A DNA stretch of 64,000 nt from Parvularcula sp964219355 (GTDB lineage: Bacteria > Pseudomonadota > Alphaproteobacteria > Caulobacterales > Parvularculaceae). Position 1 is the first letter of the stretch. Every line of letters starts with the position of its first letter. The stretch covers positions 434,001 through 498,000 of the forward strand of contig CAXPOZ010000001.1 in NCBI GenBank assembly GCA_964219355.1, given 5' to 3'. The notes under the pieces were generated by a model. The model was given only the letters and a program-made list of their open reading frames with translations. It did no database searches and was not told the origin of the DNA. A program made the position numbers and the translations under genes. Positions 26,157-34,911 of this stretch are shown here, piece by piece.

Positions 26157-27848
26157 TCATACGATGCCCTCTTTCATCAATTCTCCGGCATGCCGTGCCG
26201 CACGCGCCGTCAGCGCCATATAGGTCAGTGACGGATTCTGGCATGCCGAAGATGTCATGCACGCCCCGTCCGTGACAAACAGGTTCGGCACATCATGCGC
26301 CTGGTTCCAGCGATTAAGGACGGACGTCCTTGGATCCCGACCCATCCGGGCGCTGCCCATTTCGTGGATGCCATGACCGGGCGGGGCCGGTGTCGCCTCT
26401 CCCGTGACATCCCTGACCCCCGCCGTCGTCAGCATGTCCTTGGCGTCGTCCACGGCCTGCCGCGCGAGCTTCATGTCATTCTCACCGAGCGTGCAGTCGA
26501 TATGAGGCAGCGGAATGCCCCATTTGTCGGTCTTTTTCGACAGGGTGATCCGATTGTCCGCACGCGGCAGCATCTCTGCGAAGATCCCCATGCCAAAGCT
26601 CCAGCCGCCCGGTGTGCGCAAGCGTTCCTTGAGCGCGGCCCCGACGCCCGGCTGGTAGGTCCCGCGCCGCCAATTGGCCCGGCTCGCCCCGCCCTGATAG
26701 CCATATCCGCGTACGAAATCGCCTTCCGGGGTCTGCCCTGACAGATTGCGGAAACGCGGCATATAAAGACCGCCCGGCCTCTTGCTCGCGTAATATGTGT
26801 CCTCGAACCCCGGCACATTGCCGGAGACCCCAAAGCCGCTGACATGATCCATCAGGTAGCGGCCAAGCGCGTCCGATCTGTTGGCGAGACCGGTCGGGAA
26901 TTCCTCCGACATCGAATTAAGCATGATATGTGTGGAGCCAATCGCGGAGGCACAAAGGAAGATGACCTTACCCGTATAGGTGCGGCCTTCCTTGGTGTGA
27001 TAATCGACGACACGCACACCCGATGCCCGGCCGGTCGCGGGGTCATAGACGACGCTGTGGCCGATCGCATCGGTGACGACCGTCAGATTCCCCGTTCGCT
27101 CTGCTGCTGGAAGTGTCGCGCTGAGGCTGGAGAAATATGCGCCATAAGAACACCCGCGATAACAAAGATCCCTGAACTGACATTGCCCGCGCCCGAGGGC
27201 TTTTTGCTCCTCCGTCGGCTGAGTCAGGTGAGCGATGCGCCCCATCAGGAGCTTGCGGCCCGGATAGGCGGTCTCGATCCGTTCCTTGATCGCTTTTTCG
27301 ACGCAGTTGAGCTCCATGGCCGGCAGGAACTGGCCGTCCGGCACATGATCGAGCCCTTCATAGGACCCCGAGATCCCGGCGAACCGCTCGACATAATCAT
27401 ACCACGGCTCAATATCGGCATAGCGGATCGGCCAGTCGACCCCATGCCCGTCCCGCGCATTGGCTTCGAAATCAAGATCGCTCCAGCGATAGCAATGGCG
27501 TGCCCAGAGGAGTGATCGCCCGCCCAGATGATATCCGCGCAGCCAGTTGAAGGGCCGCCCCTCGGGTGTTTCGTATGGGTGATCTGAATCCTTCACGAAC
27601 AGATGCTGGTTCGCCGTGTTAAAGGCATAGCACTGGCGCTGGATCTCATAATCCTTGTCCAGAACATCTTCCGGCATGCGGCCGCGATTATCGAGCTCCC
27701 ACGGGTTTCGGAAATCCTGATAGTCGGCGCCATGCTGGACGTGCTGGCCCCGCTCAATCACCAGTGTCTTAAAGCCCTGCTCGCAGAGTTCCTTGGCGGC
27801 CCAGCCCCCGCTGATTCCGGAGCCGACGACGATTGCATCAAAATCCAT
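26157..27848 (-). CDS. GMC-family FAD oxidoreductase (second copy)
   Basis: The 563-residue protein starts with FDAIVVGSGISGGWAAKEL and ends with the GMC signature HEMGSARMGRDP and ACQNPSLTYMALTARAA. The cysteine cluster CQFRDLCYRGCSYG (about residue 230) is conserved with the third copy. It has no export signal and is preceded by a subunit-3 gene. It is clearly closer to the copy at 28.5-30.2 kb than to the one at 15.4 kb, sharing GYHLGGRSLLWAR-type stretches and GVDWPIRY, which indicates tandem duplication. Confidence 0.88.
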   Translation of the reverse strand: MDFDAIVVGSGISGGWAAKELCEQGFKTLVIERGQHVQHGADYQDFRNPWELDNRGRMPEDVLDKDYEIQRQCYAFNTANQHLFVKDSDHPYETPEGRPFNWLRGYHLGGRSLLWARHCYRWSDLDFEANARDGHGVDWPIRYADIEPWYDYVERFAGISGSYEGLDHVPDGQFLPAMELNCVEKAIKERIETAYPGRKLLMGRIAHLTQPTEEQKALGRGQCQFRDLCYRGCSYGAYFSSLSATLPAAERTGNLTVVTDAIGHSVVYDPATGRASGVRVVDYHTKEGRTYTGKVIFLCASAIGSTHIMLNSMSEEFPTGLANRSDALGRYLMDHVSGFGVSGNVPGFEDTYYASKRPGGLYMPRFRNLSGQTPEGDFVRGYGYQGGASRANWRRGTYQPGVGAALKERLRTPGGWSFGMGIFAEMLPRADNRITLSKKTDKWGIPLPHIDCTLGENDMKLARQAVDDAKDMLTTAGVRDVTGEATPAPPGHGIHEMGSARMGRDPRTSVLNRWNQAHDVPNLFVTDGACMTSSACQNPSLTYMALTARAARHAGELMKEGIV

Positions 27849-27874
27849 GAAAGCTCTTTCTTGTTCAGTACCGG

Positions 27875-28468
27875 TCAGTCAGCCCAGGTCCGCATGTCGC
27901 CCAAGGGCACGCAAGCATCCCACCGCCCTGGGATGAGTTCGAAACGAAGTTCCTGCGTTGCCCCGATTTCAGAATGATAATAGCCAAGCAGCACAAGGTC
28001 CTTGAACCGCTGATAGTCAGCATTCCACACTTCGAAGGAATGGGCGTCATATCCCTCAAGCACGGCAAGCTGGTGCTCAGGCGACAGCCGCCGGAAAGAC
28101 TGCCCGCCGACACGGATGGCCCGTTCATCGATCTGATCAAGGACGGCTTTCATCTGCGAGCGCGTCTCGGCAGACGCCCAGTCGCGCATCATGTCGTCCA
28201 TGAATTCGGGCACTCCGGCGGCGATGGCGCCCGGCGTATCTGTCGCGGGGATCATGACATCTATAACGGCGCGGAGCTGGTCCATCCGGAGGGCTGAGAA
28301 ATAGCGGCCTGCGCTGCCTCTCGTCTGCGGCGGGGCATTACCTTCTGCGCCCGAGCATCCCTCAAGCCCGGCCAGCGCCGCAGCGCCGCCGACCATATAG
28401 ACGGCCCGACGCATCAGCTCGCGCCGGTCGATCGGCGCTCCCGGCGACTTGTCTTCAGCGTGTTTCAT
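27875..28468 (-). CDS. Gluconate 2-dehydrogenase subunit 3 family protein (second copy)
   Basis: 197 residues with a Tat motif (DRRELMRRAV) and a lipobox LEGC, followed by the family helices containing VIDVMIPATDTPGAIAAGVPEFMDDMM. The start at 28468 (MKHAEDK) avoids 52 implausible upstream residues. It lies 26 nt before the second GMC gene and is the presumed export partner and electron-transfer adapter for it. Confidence 0.84.
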   Translation of the reverse strand: MKHAEDKSPGAPIDRRELMRRAVYMVGGAAALAGLEGCSGAEGNAPPQTRGSAGRYFSALRMDQLRAVIDVMIPATDTPGAIAAGVPEFMDDMMRDWASAETRSQMKAVLDQIDERAIRVGGQSFRRLSPEHQLAVLEGYDAHSFEVWNADYQRFKDLVLLGYYHSEIGATQELRFELIPGRWDACVPLGDMRTWAD

Positions 28469-28536
28469 CGCCAGCCTCTTTCGACTTTCCAGCACGATGG
28501 CTGTTCGTACAGAAATGATCGTGAAGTACCCGCATT

Positions 28537-30213
28537 CTAGATCGCCCCTGCCTTGAGGAATTCGGCGGCATGATGCGCGGCGCGCGCGGACATTGCCATA
28601 TAAGTGAGTGACGGGTTTTGACATGCCGTGGACGTCATACAGGCGCCATCCGTCACAAAGAGGTTCGGCACGTCATGCGCCTGATTATATTTGTTGAGCA
28701 CGGATGTTTTGGGGTCATGCCCCATCCGCACCGTCCCCATTTCATGGATGGCCGAACCCGGCGCGAAAGGCTCCTCCCCACGCGCGGAGACATTCTTGAA
28801 ACCCGCCGCTTCCAGCATCGCCACCGCATCGAGATTAGCCTGTCTGGCGAGTTTCTTGTCATTCTCACCCAGTGTGCAGTCGATATGGACTTGGGCCATG
28901 CCCCATTGATCCGTCTTCGTCGGATGAAGCGTCACCCGGTTTTCGGGATTGGGCAGCATCTCGCCAAACCCTGACAGCCAGACACTCCAGCCGCTGGGGG
29001 TCCGTAAGGCATGTTTGAAATCGGCGCCGATGCCGGCCATGCCGCGGCCCCGTTCCCAACTGCCGCGCTGGCAGCCGCCCTGAAATCCGTAGCCGCGCAC
29101 GAAATCGGGCGCTTCTTCCGTCACATTGCGGTAGCGCGGAATGTAGAACCCGTTCGGCCGACGGCCGGAATAATACATGTCCTCAAAGCCGTCGAAGCTG
29201 CCGCCCGCGCCCATGCCGCTGACATGATCCATCAGGTTCCGGCCCACCATATCGCTAGAATTGGCGATGCCGGTGGGGAATGCATCTGACATGGAATTGA
29301 GCATGATCTGCGCAGAGCCGATGGCCGAGGCACACAGGAAAACGACGCGCCCGGTATAGATGCGCCCTTCCTTCGTATTCGAATCAATGATCCGCACCCC
29401 GGTCGCCCTGTTGGTTTCGGGGTCATAGATAACGCTATGGCCGATGGCATCGGTGACGATGGTGAGGTTTTCGGTGAGCCGCGCTGCGGGCAATGTCGCG
29501 CTGAGGGATGAGAAATAGCTGCCGAAGCTGCAGCCCCGCGAGCAATAGCTCCTATACTGACAATTCCCCCGTCCGAGGTCCAGCTGCTCCTCTGTGGCCT
29601 CGGTGATATGCGCGCAGCGGCCAATGGTGAGCTTGCGCGTCGGGTATGCGGCCTCAAGGCGCTTTTTCATCTCTTGCTCGAGGCAGTTGAGCTCCATCGC
29701 CGGCTGGAAGACGCCATCAGGCAATTGCTCAAGGCCTTCAGCCTGCCCCGATATGCCTGCGAAGCGTTCCACATGATCATACCACGGCGCGATATCTTGA
29801 TAACGGATGGGCCAGTCGACGCCGTACCCGTCCTTTTTATTGGCCTCAAAATCGATATCGCTCATGCGGTAGGATTGCCGCGCCCACATGAGCGAGCGGC
29901 CGCCCAGATGATATCCCCTGAACCAGCGGAATGGCCGGTCCTCCGGCGTTGAATAAGGATGGTCCCCGGCCTTCATCCGAAAATGTTTCGTCGCCTGACT
30001 GGCAAAGGGATAAAGCGATTGCTCATCTTCCGGGATGCGATTAAGAAAGGGCAGCTCCCAAGGCGCATCGAAATCGGTATAATCCGCGCCATGTTCAATA
30101 TGGCGCCCGCGCTCGATGACGAGGGTTTTGAGCCCCCGTTCGGTAAGCTCCTTTGCCGCCCAGCCCCCGCTCATGCCGGAGCCGACGACGATTGCATCAA
30201 ATTCCGGTTCCAC
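28537..30213 (-). CDS. GMC-family FAD oxidoreductase (third copy)
   Basis: 558 residues from a GTG start at 30213. That start is chosen because AGGAGG lies 6 nt upstream and it aligns with the second copy (EPEFDAIVVGSGMSGGWAAKEL). The C-terminal signature is HEMGTVRMGHDP with ACQNPSLTYMAMSARAA, and the cysteine cluster is CQYRSYCSRGCSFG. It follows its subunit-3 gene by 28 nt. It is probably the catalytic subunit of a Tat-co-exported glycoside dehydrogenase; why two such similar pairs are kept is unknown. Confidence 0.88.
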   Translation of the reverse strand: MEPEFDAIVVGSGMSGGWAAKELTERGLKTLVIERGRHIEHGADYTDFDAPWELPFLNRIPEDEQSLYPFASQATKHFRMKAGDHPYSTPEDRPFRWFRGYHLGGRSLMWARQSYRMSDIDFEANKKDGYGVDWPIRYQDIAPWYDHVERFAGISGQAEGLEQLPDGVFQPAMELNCLEQEMKKRLEAAYPTRKLTIGRCAHITEATEEQLDLGRGNCQYRSYCSRGCSFGSYFSSLSATLPAARLTENLTIVTDAIGHSVIYDPETNRATGVRIIDSNTKEGRIYTGRVVFLCASAIGSAQIMLNSMSDAFPTGIANSSDMVGRNLMDHVSGMGAGGSFDGFEDMYYSGRRPNGFYIPRYRNVTEEAPDFVRGYGFQGGCQRGSWERGRGMAGIGADFKHALRTPSGWSVWLSGFGEMLPNPENRVTLHPTKTDQWGMAQVHIDCTLGENDKKLARQANLDAVAMLEAAGFKNVSARGEEPFAPGSAIHEMGTVRMGHDPKTSVLNKYNQAHDVPNLFVTDGACMTSTACQNPSLTYMAMSARAAHHAAEFLKAGAI

Positions 30214-30241
30214 CGACGCCCTCCTCACAAGCCTTTGCTGC

Positions 30242-30811
30242 TCACGCCCAGGCGCGGCCAATCTCCGCTAGAGGCACACAGCCCCGATAGGCGCCGGGGA
30301 TAAGCTCGAAGCGCAATTCCTGCGTCGCGCCGACCTCGGACTGGTAATAAGCGGAGACGATCAACTCCTTCACATCGTGATAATCGTCCCCGCCCGTATG
30401 CATCGCATCGCGATCGAACATCCGTAGCAAGACATGTTGCCGTGCCAGGGTAAGGGAAAGGAATGATTTGCCGTAGGTTTCCTCTGCAGCCCTATCAATG
30501 CGCATGAGAACGCCGCGCCAGCGGCTTTGCGTCTCCTCGGACGCCCAATGGGCCATCATCTCGTCGAGCTTTTGCGGTACGCCTGCGCCCGATGCGCCGG
30601 GTGTGTCGGTCTCGGGAATGATTAGATCGGCAATCCGGGTGATGAGCCGCATCTCATCGGCGGAAAAGAATTCCGTTGCCGGCGCAGCGGCGGTGGACGC
30701 TTCAACGCTCTTTGAACATGCCGGAAGCTGGCTGATCGCGGCCCCACCCGCCAACCAGGCGGCGCGGCGCAGCACTTCGCGCCGGTCCGGGCTTTCACCC
30801 CTGTCTGCCAT
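30242..30811 (-). CDS. Gluconate 2-dehydrogenase subunit 3 family protein (third copy)
   Basis: 189 residues; a Tat motif (DRREVLRRAA) and lipobox LPAC, then the family core IADLIIPETDTPGASGAGVPQKLDEMM. The ATG at 30811 has GGGAGG 7 nt upstream. It is the first gene of the five-gene minus-strand operon and is transcribed divergently from the ThuA operon, with a LacI-type operator between them. Confidence 0.85.
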   Translation of the reverse strand: MADRGESPDRREVLRRAAWLAGGAAISQLPACSKSVEASTAAAPATEFFSADEMRLITRIADLIIPETDTPGASGAGVPQKLDEMMAHWASEETQSRWRGVLMRIDRAAEETYGKSFLSLTLARQHVLLRMFDRDAMHTGGDDYHDVKELIVSAYYQSEVGATQELRFELIPGAYRGCVPLAEIGRAWA

Positions 30812-30893
30812 GCGGACGCCTCCCACGCCTTATTTTCTTATGCCGGGAGGTGCAGAAGAATGTGTCATCCCGTGCGATTTCCGCCACTATGAC

Positions 30894-30907
30894 TGTTAGC
30901 GCCAACA
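30894..30907. promoter_or_regulatory. LacI-type operator TGTTAGCGCCAACA
   Basis: It matches the symmetric LacI-family box TGTTAGCGCTAACA at 13 of 14 positions. It sits 83 bp upstream of the subunit-3 start and 41 bp upstream of the ThuA start, so one repressor could control both operons. The related box at 18018-18031 occupies the equivalent place in the other divergent region. Confidence 0.6.
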
Positions 30908-30948
30908 TCGTCGAGTAGCATAAACAGTCAATAAGGGAGAAAAGCGCC

Positions 30949-31746
30949 ATGGGATTGAGGTTTGACACGAAAATGCTGGGGAAAAGGACGCCGCTCTTCC
31001 TGCTCCCGATCCTCATGCTTCTTGCGGCATGCGGTGGGCCCTCAGCACAGGAAACCCCTGCGGCGGCGGACTCGCCGCACATCCTCATTTTCTCCCATTC
31101 GACGGGCTGGCGGCACAAATCGATCGAGCCCGGTGTGGCCGCCATGACGGCGATGCTGGAAGCCGAAGGCTATCAGGTCACGGCGAGCGAGGACCCCGAG
31201 ATTTTCTCGACCGAAGGCCTTGCCGATATCGATGCCCTGATGCTCATCAACACGACATCAAATTCCCGCGAGCCGGGCGGCGAATGGTGGGTCGGTGACC
31301 GGCGCATGGCGTTTCAGGCCTTTGTCCAGAATGGCGGCGGTGTCGTCGGCATTCACGGCGCGTCGGATTCTCATTATAACTGGCCCTGGTACGGACAATT
31401 GATCGGCGGCTATTTTGAAAGCCACCCTCCGGGCACACCGCGCGGCGAACTCTCCGTCATCAATGCCAGCCAGACGAGTACGGAGGGCCTCCCGACGATT
31501 TTCTCCCGCGTCGATGAGTGGTATTATATCAAGGATTATAACCCGGCGGTGACCCTGCTCGTCACGCTCGATCCGGCCTCGATTGGCGAGACGGATGCAA
31601 ACCCCAACCCGATTTCCTGGCAACACGAATTCGACGGCGGGCGGGTGTTCTACACCTCCATGGGTCACACGGCGGAAACCTATACGGAGGATGTCTTCCA
31701 GCAACATGTGCTGGGCGGCGTTAAATGGGTGACGGCGGCGGAATAA
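30949..31746 (+). CDS. ThuA-domain lipoprotein
   Basis: The 265-residue protein has a signal peptide with lipobox LAAC, then a ThuA/glutamine-amidotransferase-like fold with ILIFSHSTGWRHKSIEPG, DALMLINTTSN, GGGVVGIHGASDSHYNWPWYG and the C-terminal ISWQHEFDGGRVFYTSMGHTAETY. ThuA proteins accompany sugar-oxidation genes, notably trehalose utilisation loci, but their reaction is poorly defined. It is the first gene of a plus-strand operon with the GlcG-like and second DUF1080 genes; AAGGGAG lies upstream of the ATG. Confidence 0.87.
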   Translation: MGLRFDTKMLGKRTPLFLLPILMLLAACGGPSAQETPAAADSPHILIFSHSTGWRHKSIEPGVAAMTAMLEAEGYQVTASEDPEIFSTEGLADIDALMLINTTSNSREPGGEWWVGDRRMAFQAFVQNGGGVVGIHGASDSHYNWPWYGQLIGGYFESHPPGTPRGELSVINASQTSTEGLPTIFSRVDEWYYIKDYNPAVTLLVTLDPASIGETDANPNPISWQHEFDGGRVFYTSMGHTAETYTEDVFQQHVLGGVKWVTAAE

Positions 31747-31782
31747 CCCCCCGCCCCAATTCTCATCAGGGAGGCTATAAGA

Positions 31783-32250
31783 ATGAAAAAATCCGTATTC
31801 GCCATCACGGCACTCGCCATCTCAATTGCCAGCGTACAGGCCCAGACGATGCGGCCGGTCATGGATCTTGCTACCGCCGAGACAATCCGTGACGGCTGCC
31901 TCGATCATGCCCGCAAGAATGGCGAGGAGATTGCTGTTGCGATCTTCGATCATGCCGGGCGCCTCGTCACCTACGCCAAGATGGACGGCGCCTCGACCGC
32001 CGCCGCGGAGGTTGCCAAATGGAAGGGTAAATCGGCTGCGACCTATGAGTTTGCGAGCAGCGAGACAGCAAACTGGAACGGGCCCGCCGCGCCGGACATG
32101 GCGACATTTGGCGGCGGCCTGCCGCTTTTCACGAGTGATGGGGTTGGCATTGGAGGCGTCGGGGTTTCGGGCGCCGTCACCGAATTCGATATTGCCTGCG
32201 GCAATGCGGGGGCGATGCTCGCGGATCTCAGCACCGACCGACCCGAATGA
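31783..32250 (+). CDS. Exported GlcG/HbpS-like protein
   Basis: 155 residues with a signal peptide ending at SVQAQ. The mature domain is GlcG/HbpS-like (former DUF336): ARKNGEEIAVAIFDHAGRLVTYAKMDGAS and the C-terminal GVGIGGVGVSGAVTEFDIACGNAGA. Relatives bind haem or small ligands and often sit beside redox enzymes, but the function here is not established. GGGAGG precedes the ATG. Its stop overlaps the next start (ATGA). Confidence 0.82.
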   Translation: MKKSVFAITALAISIASVQAQTMRPVMDLATAETIRDGCLDHARKNGEEIAVAIFDHAGRLVTYAKMDGASTAAAEVAKWKGKSAATYEFASSETANWNGPAAPDMATFGGGLPLFTSDGVGIGGVGVSGAVTEFDIACGNAGAMLADLSTDRPE

Positions 32251-33005
32251 CCCGCGCCGCGCTTCTTCTGGTCCTCGCCCTTACCGCCTGTAGTGGTGAA
32301 AAAGTGCAGGCGCCCGCTGAATGGGTGCCAATCTTCAATGGCAAGGACCTCACCGGCTGGACACCGAAACTGAGCGGCTATGCGTTCGGCAAGGATCCGT
32401 TCGAGACATTCCGGGTACAGGACGGCGTCCTGCAGATCCGTTATGATCAGTATGACGCCTTTCAGGGGGAGTTCGGCCATCTCTTTTATGAGACGCCCTA
32501 CTCTTCTTATGACATCCGTTTCGAGTATCGCTTTCTCGGTGAGCAGATCAGTGGCGGGCCGGACTGGGCGTGGCGCAATAATGGCCTGATGGTCCATACC
32601 GAAGACCCCGCGACGATGCTGCTGGACAAGGACTTCCCCCGCTCTATCGAAGTCCAGCTTCTTGGCGGCAATGGGAAAGATGAACGGTCGACCGGCAATC
32701 TGTGTACGCCGGACACCAATGTCGTGATGGATGGCGTGTTGCGTACCGAGCATTGCATCAATTCGGCCTCTCCCACTTATCACGGCGACGATTGGGTGAA
32801 GGTGGAAATTCATGTCCGCGGCGGCGAGGAGATCATCCATTTCATCAATGGCGAGGAAGTGATGCGCTACCAGTCCCCGCAGATCGGTGATGCGATGCCT
32901 ATTGAGGGCGAAGGAACGCCTGTCACGCGCGGCTATTTTGCCCTGCAGGCCGAAACCCATCCGACGGAATTCCGGCATATCGAGATCCGGGTGCTGGAGG
33001 AATAA
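32247..33005 (+). CDS. DUF1080 / 3-keto-disaccharide hydrolase family lipoprotein (second copy)
   Basis: 252 residues. A short signal peptide ends in a lipobox (LTAC); the domain opens with WVPIFNGKDLTGWTPK and contains YDIRFEYRFLGEQIS, GLMVHTEDPATML, SIEVQLLGG and the closing GYFALQAETHPTEFRHIEIRVLE. It is translationally coupled to the GlcG-like gene. Together with the first DUF1080 protein it gives this locus two candidate periplasmic 3-ketoglycoside-cleaving enzymes, of different anchoring (lipoprotein here, soluble at 17.2 kb). Confidence 0.86.
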   Translation: MTRAALLLVLALTACSGEKVQAPAEWVPIFNGKDLTGWTPKLSGYAFGKDPFETFRVQDGVLQIRYDQYDAFQGEFGHLFYETPYSSYDIRFEYRFLGEQISGGPDWAWRNNGLMVHTEDPATMLLDKDFPRSIEVQLLGGNGKDERSTGNLCTPDTNVVMDGVLRTEHCINSASPTYHGDDWVKVEIHVRGGEEIIHFINGEEVMRYQSPQIGDAMPIEGEGTPVTRGYFALQAETHPTEFRHIEIRVLEE

Positions 33006-33134
33006 GGCCCGTCTTCGTCGCGAGACGACTACGACGCGGCAGCCATCGCCCACGCCTGATGTCCCGAAACTTTGCGGAGTTCGAAGTGCGGCCCGGACTG
33101 GCTTGCCAAGCCATAGCCCGATGAGGGCGAAGGC

Positions 33135-33209
33135 TGGTGGGCGTACGTGGGTTCGAACCACGGACCCCTGCCGTGTGAAGGCAGTGCTCTACCACTGAGC
33201 TATACGCCC
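33135..33209 (-). tRNA. tRNA-Val(CAC)
   Basis: A complete 75-nt cloverleaf including encoded CCA. The acceptor stem is GGGCGTA/TACGCCC with discriminator A; D arm GCTC..GAGC; anticodon stem CTGCC/GGCAG around loop TTCACAC (anticodon CAC); T arm with GTTCGAA. Between the preceding DUF1080 gene and this tRNA (33006-33134) I see no gene. Confidence 0.95.
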
Positions 33210-33219
33210 GGAGCGCGAG

Positions 33220-33248
33220 GGGATAGCCGAGAGAAACGAGACGGGCAA
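33220..33248 (-). promoter_or_regulatory. Candidate promoter of tRNA-Val
   Basis: TTGCCC (33243-33248) and TATCCC (33220-33225), read on the minus strand, are separated by 17 bp. The -10 ends 10 bp before the tRNA 5' end. The next 90 bp up to the serine hydrolase show no gene. Confidence 0.5.
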
Positions 33249-33340
33249 GCGAAACCTCACGCGATTCAAGACCGCCTGTCTGGACATTTCTGCCGTCCTG
33301 CGGGAGCTAGGACATCACGAATTTTTCAAAGGCAGAGAAG

Positions 33341-34900
33341 ATGAAAAAGCTGGCCATCGCCTCCACCCTCGCATTGGGCCTTGCCGCCTGCGCCACGCCG
33401 TCAGGAGAAGCGGAGAACGCCCTGCCCGATTTTGAGGGCGAAGCCCTGCGGGCCATGGAAGCTTTCGATGCCACCGGCATGGCGGCAGCCGTCACTGTCG
33501 ATGGCGAGGTCGTCTTTCAGGCCGCTTACGGCAAAGCCGATGAAGGCACGGACGCACCGCTTACGGAGGATATGCTCCTGCCCGTCGCGTCGATTTCGAA
33601 GGCCTTCACGACAACCGCGCTGGCCATCCTTGTCGATCGGGGCCTCGTTGACTGGGATGCGCCGGTCCGGACCTATATCCCTGAATTTGCGATGTATGAC
33701 CCCTGGGTCAGTGAGCACTTCACCGTGCGCGATGCGCTGACCCACCGGTCGGGCCTGCCGCTTGGCGCCGGGGACCTGCTCTTCTGGCCGGACTCCTACT
33801 CCACCGCTGGCGATATCATCGCCGCCCTGCCGCATTTGCGTCCGAGCACAGAGTTCCGGGCCGCCTATGCCTATGACAACCTCCTTTATATCGTCGCTGG
33901 TGAGATCGTCGCCCGCGCCTCTGGTGAGAGCTGGGCGGATTTCGTCCGGGAGGAGATTTTCGAGCCCGTCGGGCTTGAAGAATGCGCAACGGACTATACC
34001 CGGATGCGCGAGGACCAGACCCTTATGACCGGTCATGAACGCGCGCCCGGCGAGGAAGAAGGCGTGCCCGTCGATGAACGCACCCTCTTCAAGCCCGAGC
34101 ATGCCGCCGCTGGCGGGATCGTCTGTCCGGCGAGCGACATGATGATCTGGGCCCAGTTCTGGCTTGATGGCGCGGAGACCAAAGACGGTGAACGGATCAT
34201 TAGCGAGAAACAGGCGAGTGAGCTCTGGACCGGCGTGACGCCGAAACGCAGTGGCGGGAGCTTCAACGCCGGGGCATCGCATATGCAGCTTTACGCCCTT
34301 GGCTGGAATATCACCGATTTCGAAGGCACGCTGATGGTTTCGCATTCCGGCGGGGCGCCCGGCGTGACCAGCAATTTCATCCTCCTGCCGGAGAAGAATA
34401 TCGGCATCTTCGCGTCATCGAATGATTATCGGGGGACGGCCTCAACCTTCACCACTCAGATCGCGGATGATCTCTTGGGCGGACGGCAATTTGACTATAT
34501 CGCCGCCTCAGGTGAGCGGTTCGCCAAATCAATTGCCGAAGCGCAGGCCGCCCTTGCTGGCGCCGTCTCCCCGCCCGCAGATGCGGCGGCCCCAAGCCTG
34601 CCCCTTGCGGCCTATACGGGTGTCTATCGGGATGCCTGGTATGGTGATGTCACGATCAGCCTGAAGGACGGCAAGCTCTTCATCGATATGAGCCGGTCTG
34701 AAATTCTCGATGGCTCACTCAGCCATTATGATGGCGACCGGTTTGTTGCCTTCTGGCCCGACCGTTCCCTCAAAGCAGATGCCTTCGTGACGTTTACGGA
34801 AGAAGGCGGCAAGATCACCCGGATAGCGATGGAAGCCGTCTCTGATATCACGGATTTCTCCTATGACTTCCACGACCTCGATCTTGTCCGGGTCGATTAG
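33341..34900 (+). CDS. Class C beta-lactamase-related serine hydrolase (lipoprotein)
   Basis: 519 residues. The lipobox LAAC lies near residue 17. The catalytic SxxK is S84-I-S-K87, the YxN motif is Y178-D-N180 and the third motif appears as SHSGGAPG. A C-terminal lipocalin-like extension starts near residue 415 (YTGVYRDAWYGDVTISLKDGKLFID). The fold covers D-peptidases, esterases and beta-lactamases; the extension and lipoprotein anchor favour a peptidase or esterase over antibiotic resistance. An AGAGAAG precedes the ATG. Confidence 0.88.
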   Translation: MKKLAIASTLALGLAACATPSGEAENALPDFEGEALRAMEAFDATGMAAAVTVDGEVVFQAAYGKADEGTDAPLTEDMLLPVASISKAFTTTALAILVDRGLVDWDAPVRTYIPEFAMYDPWVSEHFTVRDALTHRSGLPLGAGDLLFWPDSYSTAGDIIAALPHLRPSTEFRAAYAYDNLLYIVAGEIVARASGESWADFVREEIFEPVGLEECATDYTRMREDQTLMTGHERAPGEEEGVPVDERTLFKPEHAAAGGIVCPASDMMIWAQFWLDGAETKDGERIISEKQASELWTGVTPKRSGGSFNAGASHMQLYALGWNITDFEGTLMVSHSGGAPGVTSNFILLPEKNIGIFASSNDYRGTASTFTTQIADDLLGGRQFDYIAASGERFAKSIAEAQAALAGAVSPPADAAAPSLPLAAYTGVYRDAWYGDVTISLKDGKLFIDMSRSEILDGSLSHYDGDRFVAFWPDRSLKADAFVTFTEEGGKITRIAMEAVSDITDFSYDFHDLDLVRVD

Positions 34901-34911
34901 CGGGTAGCCCG

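Noticed and set aside
32043..33161. 372-codon minus-strand frame running into tRNA-Val
   Set aside because: It covers the GlcG-like and DUF1080 genes in antisense and would overlap a tRNA; the plus-strand genes have signal peptides, motifs and coupling.
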